64,000 nucleotides of DNA, taken from Loxodes magnus. Taxonomy: Eukaryota > Ciliophora > Karyorelictea > Loxodida > Loxodidae. How positions within the stretch are numbered: the stretch's first letter is position 1; each line of letters starts with the position of its first letter. Where the stretch lies: the NCBI GenBank assembly GCA_946699065.1, contig CAMPDV010000122.1:628001-692000 (forward strand), read 5' to 3'. Made by a program: the position numbers and the translations under genes. This document shows, piece by piece, positions 60,961 to 64,000 of this stretch. The notes under the pieces are model-generated. The model made no database searches. It was not told the origin of the DNA and worked only from the letters and a program-made list of their open reading frames with translations.

Positions 60961-63640
60961 TTATAAATTTTAATTTTTAGCATAACTAGCCTTAGTTTCT
61001 ATTCTAACTCAAAATTTTTGGTTTTCTTAATAGATCTTTTCTTTCATCTATGAATTTATTGATAACTTCTCTCTCATATATGTTTTTCTTTATTTTTATC
61101 TATTTCAATTATTATTTAGCCTATTAAATAAAGCAACTTAGATATCATATTATTTAGAGGTTCAACACTTTTCTATTCTGGATGATTTAAATAAATGTTT
61201 AGCCTTTAATTATATATGCCCAAAAAATAAGTTATATTAGATAATCTACTCTTTTAGTTGTAATAAAGCTTTTTATTTTTAAAAGTACCTAACTTTTATA
61301 TGGAAGGTAATTGACTTTGCTTTATTCTTGTATTAGAATATTTAGTAAATTTTAATTGTTATTAAAAATATTTAATATCCAGTATTATCATTGATTTTAA
61401 GAGGATTTAAAAACAGAGTGGAAGCAAATGATACATACTTAAATGTAATTTAAAGCTTTAAAAGTATTATTAAGAATAAAATAAGCTAATTACTATATTT
61501 TAATTCACACTAAAGGTTAAAGTTATTTATTTTTCCCTTTTTAAATTAAATATCCAGCATAATTAATAAATTATTATTAATACAATTAACTTAATACTTT
61601 TAATAATGACTGTCTTTCTATTTAAAATCTTATAACAGATAGTACAGAATTGCTAAGCTAATTGTGTAATTAATATTTAATAAATGCTAGTAAATTAGGA
61701 TTATAGTCTATAATTTTTAATTAAGTTAATTACTTTAATTTTATAAATATTTTAGTCTATTAATAATTAATAGAAGAACACTATATAAAAGATAACTATA
61801 AACTTTTAGACTAAATAGTTAGAATAAAGTTATCAGTTTTAATTCACTTAATTAATAAGAACCATTAAATTATATATTAGTAGCTTGCTACTAATTATTA
61901 GCATTTTAAGCTTAATTTATTAATAATTATTATTAATTAAGCTAAATCATTTATTAGTCATTAGACTCAGTTTACTTGATTATTTAATAAAAGACTAATT
62001 AATTATATTTAGTAAGAAATAGATTACAGAATTAAATCCAATAAAGTGAAATAGATATTACATGTGCTTTTAGAATTGATACAAGTTATTTGAGTTTATT
62101 TATATACGCACATATCATACTTTAATCTTCTAGCACTTTATTAAAATGCTTACGCTTTTGGTTAAAAAATAAATTTAATCTTAGTAAAGAAATATCATTA
62201 TTCTAATTAAATTATTTAAATACAAAATGTTCATTTCTACTCAATCTTGCTATCTTTCTCAACTTAGAGCCTTTAATCATTTTTACTATTGTTGAATTAA
62301 TTAAATTATAGATAAAACAATCATTTTATATATAAGATTTCAAAAATGGTACATTAAATTTGCAGCTCTTTCTAAGAAAGTTTATAGCTTTTTAAGGAGT
62401 CAAAGAAGTAAATAATTAGAAATACTCTTTTATAGGTATTAATTAATACACTTAGTGGAAAGTAATAGTTTATTTTAGATCCTCTAACTTATTTATTAGT
62501 AATTAAGTATTTAAAAAATAAAATAAGTAATATATCATAGTCTTAATAATAAATATTCCTCTTGGCAAAAATAAGCAAATCTAATATCAGCTCTATAGAA
62601 AAGTTTATCTACAACTAAAATGCTAAAGCTATTTAGTACAAATTAAAATCAAACTAAATATATTGGTAAAATTTGAAACGAAGTTTTTATTATAATAAGG
62701 AATTTTTGAGAGATAAATAAAATTAAATAAATAATAACAAGCCAGCAAGAATGTATTATTTTAAAAAATTATATTTAATAAGTAAACAGTTGAGATAAAA
62801 TATTTAGAAATAGATAATATAAACTTTCCATCTTTAAATAGAAACTTATAAATAAATACACCATACAACATCTCCTAATCTTAATATCATATTATTTAAT
62901 GATTTTATCTGAAATGTATTAAATAATAATAATAGAGAGTGAAAAAATAGATGAAATCAATAATAAGCATTATAAACTTAATTTGATGACTCTAACACTA
63001 AAGTACTTCCGCTTATATTTTTACTTAATTTAAAATGAATATTAGATATAATTTAGTCCTATATTTAATTATAATTATACAAAATTATAATATAATAACT
63101 ATAAAGACTTGCAAGTTTAATGCTTTACTTAACTTAAATAGTTAATGTTCATTTTATTATTTTTTATAATTAAATAATGTAGAAAGATGTTTTGGTATTA
63201 GTTTAAAATATTATCTTAAAATTATTTGGTCAGTTACTCTATTTTAGTTTATGTCTTAATTTTAGAAAGAAAAATAATAAAGGCAATCAAGGTAAGCTTT
63301 AAAAAGCTTGAATGCTAAGTTAATGAACATTTTATATTAACTACTAATAACTTTATCTCCTCTTTAGATAATAGATTCTCTACATTTTTTAACTTTTAAT
63401 TGATTTATAAATTAACTAGCGTAATTATTAATCTTAGTATTTACCATAGTTTAGGATTTAATTGGCAAGCAGCAAAACTTTAATTTTGCTATTTCTTTAT
63501 TCAATCAACTAAGAGGAAGCTATATTTCCTATCTATTTATTCTAAATGTTTTATTTCCCTATTATTGAAGTTAATCTTAGTAGTTAGTTTTAATTTGTTA
63601 AGTTTGTTAGGGATAAGTTAAATTTTTTATTCTTAGCTAT
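60961..63640. other. Long AT-rich stretch
   Basis: 2.7 kb without a supportable gene, RNA gene or repeat. Confidence 0.5.
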
Positions 63641-64000
63641 ATGGATTCATTAGAAAATAGTTAAGATAGTAATATAACTAAAAAGAAGCATACTTATTAT
63701 AGCTTTTATATTATATATTATAACTTTGAAACTTAAACTATCTTTGATATAGCAAAGAGCTAGTAATGACTTATGGTTATAATAGGCTTTTAAAAGTTTA
63801 TTCAGCTAGAAATTTTTTGATTTAAACAAAAGGAGAAATGAAACTAGGAAACAGCACAATTTATTGACTTTTATGAGAATAATTTGTGAGAATATAGATT
63901 AGAGCTACTCTAATTTGTTTAAATAGCTATAAAAGGCATTTAAAGTTCATTTATACATGTTTAAATATTATTTAATTAATGAGGAAGAATCCTAACAGGC
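63641..64000 (+). CDS. Hypothetical protein, 3' partial
   Basis: Open from ATG (MDSLENSQDSNITKKKH) to the window edge with the reassigned code. Rich in Phe/Ile/Gln and with several in-frame TGA (QQWLMVIIGFQKF, EIFWFKQKEKW). No family recognised. The high Trp count makes chance readthrough possible. Confidence 0.35.

Noticed and set aside
1..64000. CRISPR arrays, operons with ribosome binding sites, prokaryotic terminators, telomeres
   Set aside because: None seen; introns, code and gene families are eukaryotic, and no tandem telomeric repeat occurs at the ends.

Overview
The window comes from the nuclear genome of a ciliate with a non-standard, context-dependent genetic code. TAA and TAG are read as glutamine throughout. 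In a papain-type protease the oxyanion-hole Gln and the conserved SEQQLVDC motif are written with TAG/TAA. TGA is both the stop codon (protease, SOD-like gene, CHCH gene and others) and a tryptophan codon at conserved Trp positions (RING-H2, CBM20, trehalose-phosphate synthase, kelch, CS domain, kinase WxAPE). This combination is known from karyorelictean ciliates such as Loxodes. The DNA is very AT-rich, gene density is low, introns are 16-24 nt, and there are retroelement fragments. A karyorelict-like genome is therefore my inference; the genus cannot be fixed from the sequence.

Layout. 0-12 kb: 5'-truncated receptor with a periplasmic-binding-like domain plus multiple TM helices; a hypothetical protein with a paralogue at 43-44 kb; a RING-coiled-coil-kelch protein; a secreted cathepsin-L-like protease; a membrane RING-H2 protein; a Cys-rich type I membrane protein. 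13-22 kb: a doublecortin-like plus EF-hand-like protein facing, across 15 bp, a secreted SOD-like protein lacking most metal ligands; a twin-CX9C protein; a probable mitochondrial helical-repeat protein. 22-27 kb: a polycystin channel containing two complete channel units in one chain. 27-41 kb: an exact-length 1728-bp inverted repeat, each arm carrying a cysteinyl-tRNA-synthetase-like gene that has lost the HIGH and KMSKS motifs, around a 10.9-kb spacer. The spacer holds a CBM20-TPS-TPP gene, a Qc-SNARE whose start codon is 4 bp from that of the TPS gene, and a CS-domain co-chaperone-like gene. 41-56 kb: mostly AT-rich DNA with decayed genes, two dead LINE 3' ends and, inside one of them, a 421-bp structured insertion flanked by a 7-bp direct repeat. 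57-61 kb: a TPR-array protein-kinase pseudogene. The end of the window opens a partial ORF.

The genes do not form one pathway. Common themes are compact head-to-head gene pairs, tiny introns, ambiguous TGA, and several enzyme-like proteins lacking catalytic residues (CysRS-like, SOD-like, TPP domain). All ORFs were read by hand with TAA/TAG=Gln and TGA=Trp/stop, so 3' ends lacking a clear TGA, and start codons upstream of possible tiny introns, remain uncertain where stated.
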